Source: Bradyrhizobium sp. CCBAU 53351
GTDB taxonomy: Bacteria > Pseudomonadota > Alphaproteobacteria > Rhizobiales > Xanthobacteraceae
Assembly: GCF_015291745.1 (NCBI RefSeq)
Contig: NZ_CP030059.1
Location: forward strand, 62,001-126,000
Reading direction: 5' to 3'
Length of the DNA: 64,000 nt
The position numbers were made by a program, and so were the translations under genes. This document shows positions 33,366 through 44,495 of this stretch, piece by piece (position 1 is the stretch's first letter; each line of letters begins with the position of its first letter). The notes beneath the pieces are model-generated. The model had not been told where the DNA came from. It worked only from the letters and a program-made list of their open reading frames with translations, and ran no database searches.

Positions 33366-36300
33366 AGGCACCGCGCCCCATCCCCGACGAGGTGCGTGCG
33401 CGGCAGGCGCGCGCGTCGGATCCGACCGCCTCGGCCTTCGTGTCGGCCAATGCCGGCTCGGGCAAGACCCATGTGCTGGTGCAGCGCGTGATCCGCCTCT
33501 TGCTGTCGGGCGTGCCGCCGGAAAAGATCCTCTGCATCACCTTCACCAAGGCCGCCGCCGCCAACATGGCCGAGCGCGTGTTCACCACGCTCGGGCATTG
33601 GGTGACGCTGGATGACCCCGCGCTCGACGCGGCGATCCGCGCGGTCGGCATCCCGCATCCCAATGCAAAGCTGCGCCGTGACGCGCGAAAGCTGTTTGCT
33701 TGCGCGCTGGAGACGCCGGGCGGCTTGAAGGTGCAGACCATCCACGCGCTGTGCACGCGCCTGCTGCAGCAATTCCCGTTCGAGGCCAACGTGCCTGCGC
33801 GCTTCTCCGTCATCGACGAGCGCGACCAGAACGACATGATGGAGCGCGCCAATCTGAAGGTACTGCTGGAGGCCGCGCGCGATCCCGAGAGCGTCACCGG
33901 CCGCGCCTTGCTGACCGCGATGGCGAGCGCCGCCGACGTCACCTTCAAGGAGGTCGTGCGCGAGGCCTGTCTCAGCCGCGATCATTTCATGGCCTGGACA
34001 GACGGGGCCGGCAACGCGGAAGCTGCTGCCGCGCAGATGGCGGCGGCGCTGGGCGTCGATGCCGGGGACCGGATCGAGGACGTCGAGACGGAGATTCTCG
34101 ATGGGCCCTATTTGCCGCGCTCGCGCTGGGACGACATCGCCTTTTCGCTGGAGGACGGCAGCAAGTCCGACAATGACCAGGCTGGCCGGCTCCGCGAAGC
34201 CAAGATATTTTCCGGCAGCGCGCAGGTTGACGCCTATCTCGGGGTCTTCCTCACCGACGAAAAGCTGCCGCGCAAGACGCTGCTGACCAAGAAATTTTGT
34301 GATCATAATCCCTCCGTCGCCCGCCTGTTCGAGGCGGAGGCGCAGCGCGTGAGCGGATTGGTCGAGAAGCGCCGCGCCGTGACCATGCGCGACCGCACCG
34401 CAGCCTTGCTGCATATCGCGACCGCGGCCGCCGCAAACTATCGCCGCGAAAAGCAGGAGCGCGGCCTGCTCGACTACGACGATCTCATCGACAAGACGCT
34501 GGCGATGCTCGACCGCATCTCCTCGGGCTGGGTGCATTACAAGCTCGATCGCGGTGTCGACCACGTCCTGATCGACGAGGCCCAGGACACCAGCCCGCGG
34601 CAATGGGACATCGTCGCCCACATCATCTCCGAGTTCACCGCCGGCGAAGGCGCGCGCGAGGGATTGAACCGCACCATCTTCGCGGTCGGCGACGAAAAAC
34701 AGTCGATCTTCTCGTTCCAGGGCGCCGCGCCGCACGAATTCGACGCGCGCCGGCGCGAGCTGCACCGCAAATTCACCGCCGCCGGGCTGAAATTCGACCC
34801 CGTTGCTTTCACCTATTCGTTCCGCTCGGGCGCCACCATCCTGCACTCGGTCGACCACGTCTTCCGCGATCCCCAGATCTACAAGAGCATCCATTCGGTC
34901 GAGATCGGCCACCCCCTGCACAATGCACTCGCTGACGCCGGCCCCAGCGTGATCGAGCTGTGGGATCTTGCCGAGGCCGACGACCGGCAGGAGATCGAGG
35001 GCTGGCGCGCGCCGTTCGACGGCGTTGCCGCCACGAGCCCCGAGGTCAAGCTGGCGCGCCGCATCCAGGCCGAGATCAAGCGGCTGGTTGAGAGCGGCAC
35101 GCTGACGGGACACGAAGGCGAGCGCCGGCCTCTGCGTTACGGCGACATGCTGATCCTGGTTCGCCGGCGCGGCAATGCGTTCGACGCGGTGATCCAGGCG
35201 CTGAAGCACGCGGGCGTGCCCGTCGCCGGCGCCGACCGGCTCAAACTCACCGAGCATATCGCGATCATCGATTTGATGAACCTCGCGGACGCTCTGCTGC
35301 TGCCGCAGGACGATCTCGCGCTCGCGGTGGCGCTGAAGAGCCCGCTGTTCGGACTCGACGACGACGACCTGTTCCAGCTGGCCCATGACCGCAAGGGGTC
35401 GCTGCGCCGCGCGCTCGGCGAGCACGCCGTCGGCAACGAGAAGTTCGCGACCGCGCTGCGTCGCCTGGAAGCCTGCGAGATGTGGGCGCGCGAGGAGACG
35501 CCGTTCGCCTTCTACGCCTGGCTGCTCGGCGGCGACGGTGGCCGCGCCCGCATGCTGCGCCGGCTCGGTCACGAAGCCAACGACGCGCTCGACGAGTTCC
35601 TGGAGCTGGCGCTGAACTACGAGCGCAAGGCGCCGGCCTCGCTGCAGGGCTTCATGGCGTGGCTGCGCTCGGCCGACACCGAGGTGAAGCGCGACATGGA
35701 GATCTCGCGCGACGAGGTGCGGGTGATGACCGTGCACGGCGCCAAGGGTCTCGAAGCCTCCGTCGTGTTCATGGTCGACACCACGTCGTCGCCCGCGGAC
35801 TCGCAGCGGGTCCGGCTGATCCACGTGCCGCGCGGCAATGGCGGCGAGGTCGTGGTCTGGGCCGGCCGCAAGGCCGACGATCCCAAGCCGGTCGCGGACG
35901 CACGCAAGGCGATGATCGACGAGACCGAGGACGAATATCGCCGCCTGCTCTATGTCGCGATGACGCGCGCGGCAGACCGGCTGATTGTCGGCGGCTGCAT
36001 GCCCGGCAACATGAAGACGGTCCGCAAGCTCAGCTGGTACGATTTGGTCGACACCGGGCTCGCCGGCTCCGGTCTGGACAAGCAGGTGATCGAGACGCCG
36101 CTCGGCAAGGTGACCCGATTCGCCCGGCCGGAGGATGTGGCGGCGCTGGGCACGCCGGCGGCATCCGTGGACCAGACCGTTGCCCTCCCCGATTGGCTAC
36201 GGGAGGCGGCGCCACGCGAGACCACCGACGATGACATGGTGCGCCCGTCGGGTCAGCCGGCCGACGAAGGCCGCAGCGTGCGATCCGGCGAATCGGTGCA

Positions 36301-36868
36301 GTCCCGCGCGCTCGCATTGCAACGCGGCACGCTGGTGCATCGGCTGCTGCAATCCCTCCCCGACATCGCCGTCGAGCGGCGTCGCGAGGCGGCCCTCGGC
36401 TTCATGGCGCGCAATGCCGCGGACTGGACCGACGCCGATCGCACCGCACTGGCCGACAAGGTGCTCGCTTTGATCACTGAACCGCGCTTTGCGCCGGTCT
36501 TTGCCGCCGGCAGCCGGGCGGAAGTCGCCATCGCCGGCCGGCTGGAGCGGCCGGGCCGCCCGCCGGCCTTGGTGTCGGGGCAGATCGATCGGCTGGTCGT
36601 GCGTTCGGATGAGGTTTTGATCGTCGATTTCAAGACCAATCAGGCGGCGCCTGCGAGCGCGGCTCAGGCGCCCGTCGCCTATGTCCGGCAACTTGCGCTG
36701 TACCGGGCGGTGCTGGCGCGGCTTTATCCCCAAAAGCCCATCCGGGCCGTTCTGCTCTGGACCGAGGCCCTTGAATATATGGAGATTTCAGCCCCCGCGC
36801 TGGACGCGGCGCTGGCATCCCTTCATCTCGGTGTGAGCGTCCTTGACCCGGCAAGAAGCCGTTCATAG
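33359..36868 (+). CDS. addA: double-strand break repair helicase AddA
   Basis: AddA is the UvrD-like helicase with a nuclease domain. The 1169-residue product (start ATG 33359, inside the addB stop) begins the helicase core with SANAGSGKTHVLVQRV (Walker A near residue 32), followed by CITFTKAAAANMAERV. VLIDEAQDTSPRQWDIV is the Walker B helicase motif, GDEKQSIFSFQGA motif III, VMTVHGAKGLEASVVF motif V, and RRLLYVAMTRAADRLIV motif VI. The C-terminal nuclease has VLIVDFKTNQAAP. The addB-addA-trxA order here is the common alphaproteobacterial one. It acts with AddB on broken DNA ends. Confidence 0.95.
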   Translation: MVKAPRPIPDEVRARQARASDPTASAFVSANAGSGKTHVLVQRVIRLLLSGVPPEKILCITFTKAAAANMAERVFTTLGHWVTLDDPALDAAIRAVGIPHPNAKLRRDARKLFACALETPGGLKVQTIHALCTRLLQQFPFEANVPARFSVIDERDQNDMMERANLKVLLEAARDPESVTGRALLTAMASAADVTFKEVVREACLSRDHFMAWTDGAGNAEAAAAQMAAALGVDAGDRIEDVETEILDGPYLPRSRWDDIAFSLEDGSKSDNDQAGRLREAKIFSGSAQVDAYLGVFLTDEKLPRKTLLTKKFCDHNPSVARLFEAEAQRVSGLVEKRRAVTMRDRTAALLHIATAAAANYRREKQERGLLDYDDLIDKTLAMLDRISSGWVHYKLDRGVDHVLIDEAQDTSPRQWDIVAHIISEFTAGEGAREGLNRTIFAVGDEKQSIFSFQGAAPHEFDARRRELHRKFTAAGLKFDPVAFTYSFRSGATILHSVDHVFRDPQIYKSIHSVEIGHPLHNALADAGPSVIELWDLAEADDRQEIEGWRAPFDGVAATSPEVKLARRIQAEIKRLVESGTLTGHEGERRPLRYGDMLILVRRRGNAFDAVIQALKHAGVPVAGADRLKLTEHIAIIDLMNLADALLLPQDDLALAVALKSPLFGLDDDDLFQLAHDRKGSLRRALGEHAVGNEKFATALRRLEACEMWAREETPFAFYAWLLGGDGGRARMLRRLGHEANDALDEFLELALNYERKAPASLQGFMAWLRSADTEVKRDMEISRDEVRVMTVHGAKGLEASVVFMVDTTSSPADSQRVRLIHVPRGNGGEVVVWAGRKADDPKPVADARKAMIDETEDEYRRLLYVAMTRAADRLIVGGCMPGNMKTVRKLSWYDLVDTGLAGSGLDKQVIETPLGKVTRFARPEDVAALGTPAASVDQTVALPDWLREAAPRETTDDDMVRPSGQPADEGRSVRSGESVQSRALALQRGTLVHRLLQSLPDIAVERRREAALGFMARNAADWTDADRTALADKVLALITEPRFAPVFAAGSRAEVAIAGRLERPGRPPALVSGQIDRLVVRSDEVLIVDFKTNQAAPASAAQAPVAYVRQLALYRAVLARLYPQKPIRAVLLWTEALEYMEISAPALDAALASLHLGVSVLDPARSRS

Positions 36869-36937
36869 GTTCACCCCATGATCCCGGGCGCGATTCCAGG
36901 TCGCGCCGATTCTTTCAACCCGTGTGAGGTACTCCCA

Positions 36938-37258
36938 ATGGCCGTTAGCAAGGTTTCCGACGCCGATTTCGAAGCCGAAGTGCTCAAGGCGAACGGCCCC
37001 GTGGTCGTCGATTTCTGGGCGGAGTGGTGCGGCCCGTGCCGCATGATCGCACCCGCGCTCGACGAGATCGCCGGCGCGATGGGCGACAAGGTCAAGATCG
37101 TGAAGCTCAACGTCGACGAGAGCCCGAAGACCGCCTCGAAGTACGGCGTGATGTCGATCCCCACCCTGATGATCTTCAAGGGCGGCGAGATGGCCTCCCG
37201 CCAGGTCGGCGCCGCGCCGAAGGCGAAGCTGCAGCAGTGGATCACCTCCGCGGTCTGA
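36938..37258 (+). CDS. trxA: thioredoxin TrxA
   Basis: A 106-residue classical thioredoxin. The redox motif WCGPC is at Trp30-Cys31-Gly-Pro-Cys34. The cis-Pro loop [11 protein letters not shown] and the buried Asp of VVVDFWAEW are intact. It is a general cytoplasmic disulfide reductase, supplying electrons to ribonucleotide reductase and peroxiredoxins. ATG 36938 is the start, since upstream residues have no family match, and GTGAGG lies upstream. The gene follows addA and ends at a hairpin. Confidence 0.96.
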   Translation: MAVSKVSDADFEAEVLKANGPVVVDFWAEWCGPCRMIAPALDEIAGAMGDKVKIVKLNVDESPKTASKYGVMSIPTLMIFKGGEMASRQVGAAPKAKLQQWITSAV

Positions 37259-37285
37259 TCCGTTTCGCGCAAGATTATTTTCGAC

Positions 37286-37315
37286 AACGGCCGGCGAAAG
37301 CCGGCCGTTCTGCGT
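37286..37315 (+). terminator. hairpin terminator after trxA
   Basis: Perfect ten-base arms AACGGCCGGC (37286-37295) and its complement (37300-37309) close a GAAA tetraloop, 27 bases after the trxA stop. The following bases (CTGCGTTG) contain few T, so termination may need other factors. Confidence 0.65.
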
Positions 37316-37351
37316 TGACGGGACGTGTTCAGCGTATGACGAGTCCCGTCC

Positions 37352-38410
37352 TTGCCAGCCCCTCCCCGAAAGCGCGCCCGAAGATCGACCTCGCTCGTTG
37401 CGATGGAGGCGCGCTCGGTCGACGAGATCCCGCGCGGCAAGGAGTGGCAGTACGAGCCGAAATGGGACGGCTTTCGCTGTCTCCTCTCGCGCGACGGCAG
37501 CCGGGTCGATCTGCGCTCGAAGTCAGGTGAGGACCTCGCGCGCTATTTTCCGGAAGTGGTGGCCGCTGCCCTGAAGCTCAAAGCGGATCGTTTCACGCTC
37601 GACGGCGAGCTCGTCGTGCCGCACGGCAAGGGTTTTTCCTTCGACGCGCTGCTGCAACGGATCCATCCCGCCGCAAGCCGCGTGAAGAAGCTCTCGGAAG
37701 AAACCCCGGCGCTCTATCTCGCCTTCGATCTGCTCGCGACCGCCAGAGACGAGCAGCTTGCCAAAAAGTTGCTGAGCGAACGGCGGCCGGTGCTGGAAGC
37801 ATTTGCGAAAGCCAATCTGAAAGGCGGCATCTTTCGTCTCTCGCCGTCCACGACCAGCTATGCCACGGCCAAAAAGTGGCTGGCGCAATCCGGCGGCGGC
37901 TCGGACGGCGTCATCGCCAAGCGGATCGACCTGCCGTATCAGGCCGGAAATCGCGACGGCATGCAGAAGATCAAGAAATTCCGCAGCGCCGATTGCGTGG
38001 TCGGCGGCTTCCGCTATGCCACCAACAAGATCGCCGGCCGCAAGGTGGTGGGATCGCTGCTGCTCGGGCTCTATGACACGAAGGGACTGTTGCACCATGT
38101 CGGCTTCACCTCGGCGATCAAGGCGGGCGAGAAGCCCGAACTGACCGACCGGCTGGAGGCGCTGATTGGCGAGCCCGGCTTTACCGGCAACGCGCCGGGC
38201 GGACCGAGCCGCTGGTCGACCGAGCGCTCAGCAAAGTGGTGCCCGCTGAAGCCGAAGCTGGTGATCGAAGTTTGCTACGACCATTTCAGCGGCGAGCGCT
38301 TTCGCCATGGCACCTCGATCCTGCGCTGGCGCCCGGACAAGGCCCCGCGGCAATGCAGCTTCGATCAGTTGAAGCAGAAGGCGGCCCATCCGATGAAGCT
38401 GCTGAAGTAG
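37352..38410 (+). CDS. ATP-dependent DNA ligase (LigC-like, catalytic core only)
   Basis: The product has about 340 residues: an adenylation domain and an OB-fold domain, without nuclease or primase domains. The nucleophile motif I is the Lys in YEPKWDGFRCLL (near residue 37). Motif III-IV are LYLAFDLLA and GSDGVIAKRIDLPYQAG, and motif V is MQKIKKFRS. The C-terminal part includes KLVIEVCYDHFSGERFRHGTSILRW. It could seal nicks in repair. No ku gene is near. The start is unclear: TTG 37352 or ATG 37403 are in frame, while ATG 37336 with a plausible leader is in another frame. Confidence 0.88.
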   Translation: MPAPPRKRARRSTSLVAMEARSVDEIPRGKEWQYEPKWDGFRCLLSRDGSRVDLRSKSGEDLARYFPEVVAAALKLKADRFTLDGELVVPHGKGFSFDALLQRIHPAASRVKKLSEETPALYLAFDLLATARDEQLAKKLLSERRPVLEAFAKANLKGGIFRLSPSTTSYATAKKWLAQSGGGSDGVIAKRIDLPYQAGNRDGMQKIKKFRSADCVVGGFRYATNKIAGRKVVGSLLLGLYDTKGLLHHVGFTSAIKAGEKPELTDRLEALIGEPGFTGNAPGGPSRWSTERSAKWCPLKPKLVIEVCYDHFSGERFRHGTSILRWRPDKAPRQCSFDQLKQKAAHPMKLLK

Positions 38411-38419
38411 CACGGTCTG

Positions 38420-38482
38420 GTGCCCCGGACGCAGCGCGAAGCGCTGCAGAGCTTTGTGCTGCACCGCGCCCGGGACACGAGC
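38420..38482. repeat. palindromic intergenic repeat copy
   Basis: This gap sequence starts GTGCCCCGGACGCAGCGCG and ends CGCGCCCGGGACACGAGC, so its ends are complementary. It lies between the convergent ligase and phosphoesterase genes and matches the ends of the 59544-59680 element. Confidence 0.75.
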
Positions 38483-38486
38483 GTGG

Positions 38487-39227
38487 TTACCCGATCCATC
38501 CCGTCGCGAGCGCGTTCGCGAGCTCAGGCTGCCCGTTGCGACGTGCGAGCACCGCCATAGCCTCGTGATCATACGCGACGTTTCGGAACGTCACCTGCCA
38601 GGCACCATCAAACAATTCGAGGATCGCATAGCGCGCGTGCGGCGTGCCGGCTTCGACGACATGCGGATACGGATGCTTGTCGCGAAAACCGGGGCAACCG
38701 ACGCTGCCGGGATTGACGATCAGCCGGCCGTCACGCAACCGCACGGCACGGGCGAGATGGGTGTGGGCGCAGAGGATCAGCGGTTGCGTGACGCCATGCG
38801 CGAATTGCTCGATCCGGTCCAGCGGCGACAGCGCCACCGCGCCGTCGGGATGCACAATGTCGAGCCAATAGATCTCGTCATTGCCGGGGGTCGCATGACA
38901 GAGAAACACCTGATCGCGAAATACAAGCGTCATCGGCTGCGCACGCAGCCAGTCGAGTTGCGCGGCATTCAGTGCGTCATGGGCGGGACGGTCCCACGAG
39001 CCCATCTTCTCCGGCGGACGGTCGAGCAGATAGCGGTCGTGATTGCCGAGCACGTGCACGGCGTCGAGCGGCATCAGCATTTCCATCGTGCGGCGGGCAT
39101 CGAGCGGGCCGCTCAGCATGTCGCCGAGATTGACGATGTCGGTGATGCCAAGCGCGCGGATGTCGGCGAGCACCGCCTCCAGCGCAAGGTAGTTTCCGTG
39201 GACGTCGGCGATGGCCGCAAAGCGCAT
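38487..39227 (-). CDS. metallophosphoesterase family protein
   Basis: The 246-residue calcineurin-like phosphoesterase has the metal-binding motifs in order: AIADVHGNYLALEAVLADI (Asp and His near residues 7-9), VNLGDMLSGPLDA, VLGNHDRYLL and CAHTHLARAV. It is of the YfcE/ApaH-like small single-domain type with no transmembrane segment. Phosphodiesters are the probable substrates; the physiological one is unknown. Palindromic repeats flank it on both sides, and no operon partner is adjacent. Confidence 0.9.
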   Translation of the reverse strand: MRFAAIADVHGNYLALEAVLADIRALGITDIVNLGDMLSGPLDARRTMEMLMPLDAVHVLGNHDRYLLDRPPEKMGSWDRPAHDALNAAQLDWLRAQPMTLVFRDQVFLCHATPGNDEIYWLDIVHPDGAVALSPLDRIEQFAHGVTQPLILCAHTHLARAVRLRDGRLIVNPGSVGCPGFRDKHPYPHVVEAGTPHARYAILELFDGAWQVTFRNVAYDHEAMAVLARRNGQPELANALATGWIG

Positions 39228-39244
39228 TGTCGTGATCCCCTAAT

Positions 39245-39350
39245 CTCGTGCCCCGGACGCGGCGCATCACGCAGTGGTGCGCTGCTGAGCCGGAGCCCAT
39301 GGTGCGGCATTCCGGGTCCCGGCTCGCGCTTCGCGCGTCCGCGACACGCA
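39245..39350. repeat. palindromic intergenic repeat copy
   Basis: This repeat unit opens CTCGTGCCCCGGACGCGG and closes with TCCGGGTCCCGGCTCGC and CGCGTCCGCGACACG. Its first half is the reverse complement of 30063-30118. It fills most of the gap between folC and the phosphoesterase gene. Confidence 0.78.
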
Positions 39351-39353
39351 ACC

Positions 39354-40697
39354 TCATGCAGGAGGCGTGCCGTTGATCGCCAGCACGTGACCGGCCAGAT
39401 ACAGCGAGCCCGTGATCAGGATGCGCGGCGGCACCTCATAAGCGAGCTTCGACAGGGCCCGCAGCGCGGCTTCGACGTCGGGCGCGGGCTCGACGCGCAT
39501 GCCGAGGCTGCGCGCGGCGTCGGCGAGGCGGTCGGCCGGCATTGCGTTCTCGGTGTCGGGGATCGGCACCGCGATGATGTGGCGGGTGAGGCCGGCGAAA
39601 TTGGCCAGGAAGCCTTGCGCATCCTTGTTGGCCATCATGCCTGCGATGACGACCAGCGGCCGCGACACCCGCTCTTCGAGGTCGCCCAGCGCCGCGGCCG
39701 CGACACGCCCGCCTTCGACATTGTGCCCGCCATCGAGCCAGATCTCCGAGCCCTGCGGACCCCAGGACAGCAGCTCGCCCGAGGTGATGCGCTGCATCCG
39801 CGCCGGCCATTCGGCGCCCACGATGCCGGCCTCGAAGGCGGCCTGATTGATCTTGAAATCCGGAACCGCGCGCAGCGTCGCGATCGCGAGCCCGGCATTG
39901 TCGAACTGATGGCGGCCGAACAGGCGCGGTGCCGGCAGATCCATCAGGCCACGATCGTCGGAATAGACCAGACGTCCGCGCTCGACATTGACGTGCCAGT
40001 TCTCGTTCGCGGCAAACAGCGGCGCACGCATGCGCCTCGCCTGCGCCTCGATCACCGCCATGGCGTCCGGCGATTGCTCCGCAGAGATCACGGGCACGCC
40101 GCGCTTGATGATCGCCGCCTTCTCGCCGGCAATCGATGTCAGGGTATCCCCGAGGAAGTCCATGTGGTCCATGCTGACGGGGGTGATCACGCAGGCCGCA
40201 GGAGTGTCGATCACATTGGTCGAGTCGAGCCGGCCGCCGAGGCCGACTTCGAGCAACACGACGTCAGCCGGATTCTGCGCGAACAGATGAAAGGCGGCTG
40301 CCGTCTTCAGCTCGAACAAGGTCGCGACCTCGCCGGCATTGACGCGCTCGACCTCTTCCAGCGCCGCGCGTAGTTCATCGTCACCGACCAGCACGCCGCC
40401 GCCGGCGCGGCCGAGCCGGAAGCATTCGTTGATGCGGACGAGGTAGGGCGAGGTATAGGCGTGGACGCGCAAGCCCGCAGCCTCCAGCGTCGCGCGCAGA
40501 TAAGCCAGCGTCGAGCCCTTGCCGTTGGTGCCGGCGATGTGGATCACCGGCGGCAGCTTGCGTTCGGGATGGCCGAGCCGCGCGAGCAGGCGGTGCATCC
40601 GCTCGAGGCCGAGATCGATGCGCTTCTGATGCAGGGCCGACAGCCGCCCGATCAATTCGCCGAGCGGCGTCTTCGTGCTGTCAGGGGACGCGTTCAC
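39354..40697 (-). CDS. folC: bifunctional folylpolyglutamate synthase/dihydrofolate synthase FolC
   Basis: FolC adds glutamate to dihydropteroate and to folates. The 447-residue product has the Mur-ligase-type P-loop [17 protein letters not shown] (near residue 55), the metal-binding segments [13 protein letters not shown] and [14 protein letters not shown], and [23 protein letters not shown]. The C-terminal domain has [10 protein letters not shown]. Its ATG at 40697 overlaps the accD stop by four bases, so it is translationally coupled as the last gene of trpF-trpB-trpA-accD-folC. Confidence 0.95.
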   Translation of the reverse strand: MNASPDSTKTPLGELIGRLSALHQKRIDLGLERMHRLLARLGHPERKLPPVIHIAGTNGKGSTLAYLRATLEAAGLRVHAYTSPYLVRINECFRLGRAGGGVLVGDDELRAALEEVERVNAGEVATLFELKTAAAFHLFAQNPADVVLLEVGLGGRLDSTNVIDTPAACVITPVSMDHMDFLGDTLTSIAGEKAAIIKRGVPVISAEQSPDAMAVIEAQARRMRAPLFAANENWHVNVERGRLVYSDDRGLMDLPAPRLFGRHQFDNAGLAIATLRAVPDFKINQAAFEAGIVGAEWPARMQRITSGELLSWGPQGSEIWLDGGHNVEGGRVAAAALGDLEERVSRPLVVIAGMMANKDAQGFLANFAGLTRHIIAVPIPDTENAMPADRLADAARSLGMRVEPAPDVEAALRALSKLAYEVPPRILITGSLYLAGHVLAINGTPPA

Positions 40698-41635
40698 GCG
40701 TGGGGCGCAGCCGGCGCCGTCTCAGCGGCCGATACGATCTGTGCCGGGCTCGTCACGGCCTGGGTCGGCTTCGATACGCCCTCCTGCGCCGGCGCCTTGG
40801 TCAGCAGGCGGCAGAGCCGCGCCAGGGTCGGGCGCAACTCATGACGATGCACGACCATGTCGACCATGCCGTGCTCCTTGAGATACTCGGCGCGCTGGAA
40901 GCCTTCGGGCAGCTTCTCGCGGATGGTCTGCTCGATCACGCGCGCGCCGGCAAAACCGATCAGCGCGCCGGGCTCGGCGATCTGCACGTCGCCCAGCATC
41001 GCGTAGGACGCAGTGACGCCGCCGGTGGTCGGATTGGTCAGCACGACGATGTAGGGCAGCTTGGCCTCGCGCAGCATCTGCACTGCGACCGTGGTCCGCG
41101 GCATCTGCATCAGCGACAGGATGCCTTCCTGCATGCGCGCACCGCCGGATGCGGCGAACACGATGAACGGAGACTTCTTCTCGACCGCGAGCTCGAGCCC
41201 GCGCACGATGGCTTCGCCTGCGGCCATGCCGAGCGAGCCGCCCATGAAGTCGAAATCCTGCACGGCGACGACGACGGCGGCGCCTTCGAGCTTGCCGTAG
41301 CCGACCTTGATCGCGTCATTGAGGTTGGTTCGCGCGCGGGCATCCTTGATGCGGTCGACGTATTTCTTCTCGTCGCGGAACTTGAGCGGGTCGGGCGTCA
41401 CGTCGGGCAGCGCCACGTCGTACCAGGTCTCGTTGTCGAAGATCGACTTCAAGCGCGCCACCGCGCCCATGCGCATGTGGTAGTTCGAGCCGGGGATGAC
41501 GAACTGGTTGGCCTCGACGTCCTTGTAGAACACGAGCTGTCCGGAATCCGGGCACTTGATCCACAGATTCTCCGGCGTTTCCCGCCGCAGCATGTTGCGG
41601 ATCTTCGGCCGGACCACATTGGTAAGCCAGTTCAT
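40694..41635 (-). CDS. accD: acetyl-CoA carboxylase carboxyltransferase subunit beta AccD
   Basis: AccD is the beta subunit of carboxyltransferase, making malonyl-CoA for fatty-acid synthesis. The 313-residue product starts at ATG 41635, six bases after CGGAG. The carboxylase fold shows [46 protein letters not shown] and [17 protein letters not shown] (each an AccD block). The N-terminal zinc ribbon of E. coli AccD (four Cys) is degenerate: only one Cys is left in [15 protein letters not shown], and the second pair is missing in [10 protein letters not shown]. This loss is, to my knowledge, typical of Rhizobiales. It lies between trpA and folC. Confidence 0.95.
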   Translation of the reverse strand: MNWLTNVVRPKIRNMLRRETPENLWIKCPDSGQLVFYKDVEANQFVIPGSNYHMRMGAVARLKSIFDNETWYDVALPDVTPDPLKFRDEKKYVDRIKDARARTNLNDAIKVGYGKLEGAAVVVAVQDFDFMGGSLGMAAGEAIVRGLELAVEKKSPFIVFAASGGARMQEGILSLMQMPRTTVAVQMLREAKLPYIVVLTNPTTGGVTASYAMLGDVQIAEPGALIGFAGARVIEQTIREKLPEGFQRAEYLKEHGMVDMVVHRHELRPTLARLCRLLTKAPAQEGVSKPTQAVTSPAQIVSAAETAPAAPHA

Positions 41636-41725
41636 GGTTTGCTCCGATGTGCGAGCCCCCGCTGGGGTTCGCCTGAAGGGATATATGGCCGCCGGACCTA
41701 GCCCCGGCAAGCCGTCGTCTCGGGC

Positions 41726-42558
41726 CTATTCGGCCGCCTGTTGCGCGCCCTTGACGCCCTGGGCCAGGGCTGCGGTCAGCTCGGCGACGGCATTGACGGT
41801 CTTGGCCGTCGCGCGCCCTTCCGCATCGAGGCTGTTCTTGAGCGCATCGACCAGCGCAGTGCCGACCACCGAGCCATCGGCCTTCTCGGCAATGGCACGT
41901 GCCGCCTCCGGCGTGCGGATGCCGAAACCGACGCATATCGGCAGCTTGGTGTGCCGCTTGATGCGCGCGACAGCGTCGCCGACGACATTCGCGTCCGCCG
42001 CCGCTGCACCGGTGATGCCGGCGATCGAGACGTAATAGACAAAGCCAGAGGTGTTCGCGAGCACCGCGGGCAGGCGCTTGTCGTCGGTGGTCGGAGTCGC
42101 CAGGCGAATGAAGTTCAGGCCGGCCTTCAGCGCGGGAATGCAGAGCTCGTCGTCTTCCTCCGGCGGCAGATCGACGATGATCAGGCCGTCGACACCGACC
42201 GTCTTGGCATCGGTCAGGAACTTGTCGACGCCGTAAATGTAGATCGGATTGTAATAACCCATCAGCACCAGCGGCGTGACATTGTCGTCCTTGCGGAAGT
42301 CGCGCACCAATTCCAGCGTCTTCTTCAAGGTCATGCCGACCTTGAGCGCGCGCAGACCTGCAGCCTGAATCGAGGGACCATCCGCCATCGGATCGGTGAA
42401 GGGGATGCCGAGTTCGATGACGTCGGCGCCTGATTTCGAGAGCGCCTTGACGATCTCGAGCGACGTCGCCGGATCAGGATCGCCGGCCATCACATAGGTG
42501 ACGAAGGCCGCGCGGCCCTGCTTCTTCAGCTCGGCAAAACGGGTGTCGATACGCGTGG

Positions 42559-42562
<4 letters not shown>
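41726..42562 (-). CDS. trpA: tryptophan synthase alpha subunit TrpA
   Basis: TrpA splits indole-3-glycerol phosphate into indole and glyceraldehyde 3-phosphate. The 278-residue TIM barrel begins [29 protein letters not shown]. The catalytic Glu and Asp lie in [16 protein letters not shown]. The phosphate-binding end is seen in [16 protein letters not shown]. The chaining segment [15 protein letters not shown] is intact. Its ATG overlaps the trpB stop by four bases, and it is part of the trpF-trpB-trpA-accD-folC chain. Confidence 0.96.
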
Positions 42563-43769
<1,207 letters not shown>

Positions 43770-43773
<4 letters not shown>

Positions 43774-44429
43774 CGAACACTCAACTCTTGGCTGGCGCGC
43801 GCGGCGCGAATGAAGGCTTTGATCATCTCCGGGTCCTTCACGCCGGGAGCGCTCTCGACACCGGAGGAAACATCGACGCCGCCAGCGCGAGTGACGCGCA
43901 GGGCTTCGGCGACGTTCCCCGCATGCAGACCGCCCGAAACCATATACGGCAGCTTGAGCTCAAGGTTTCCGAGCAGGCGCCAGTCGAAGGGCGTACCGAG
44001 GCCGCCGGGCCGCGTCGCGTCTTTCGGTGCTCGCGCGTCGAACAGGATGCGGTCGGCAACCGCCGCGTAGCCAGGCAGCACGGCAAGATCCGCAGCCACC
44101 TCGACCGGCACCACTTTCATCACCGGGCGGCCGAACCGCTGCTTGATGTCGCGCAGCCGCGCGACGCTTTCCTTGCCGTGGAGCTGGAAGATGTCCGGCG
44201 ACAGCGCGTCCATGATGTTGTCGAACGTGGCATCATCGGCATCGACGGTGAGCGCCACCTTGAGCGCGCGCCCCCTCACCTGGCGACCGAGGTCGCGGCC
44301 GAGCTCCAGGGACAGGTGCCGCGGCGACGGCGGAAAGAACACGAACCCCACCATATCCGCACCCGCCTCAAGCGCCGTTTGAAGCGTCTCGGGCGTGGAC
44401 AGGCCGCAGATCTTGACGAGCAGGGACAT
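43770..44429 (-). CDS. trpF: phosphoribosylanthranilate isomerase TrpF
   Basis: TrpF performs an Amadori rearrangement in tryptophan synthesis. The 219-residue barrel starts [36 protein letters not shown], with the catalytic Cys of KICGL. The catalytic Asp lies in ILFDARA, and the phosphate-binding C-terminus is [13 protein letters not shown] and [17 protein letters not shown]. Its stop overlaps the trpB ATG by four bases. It is the first trp gene of the cluster, 66 bases after lapA; I see no leader peptide or attenuator. Confidence 0.95.
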
Positions 44430-44495
44430 GGTCTCAATGCAAATGGAGGCCGCAGGTCCGCGGCCGGAAAACGGGGCTTTCGGTTGCGGCCGCTT

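Noticed and set aside
33299..35824. An 841-codon open frame antisense to addA
   Set aside because: Same cause. The plus strand carries all helicase motifs in order, and the antisense translation has no known motif.
44430..44495. A trp attenuator before trpF
   Set aside because: The 66-base gap has no leader peptide with consecutive Trp codons and no terminator/antiterminator pair.
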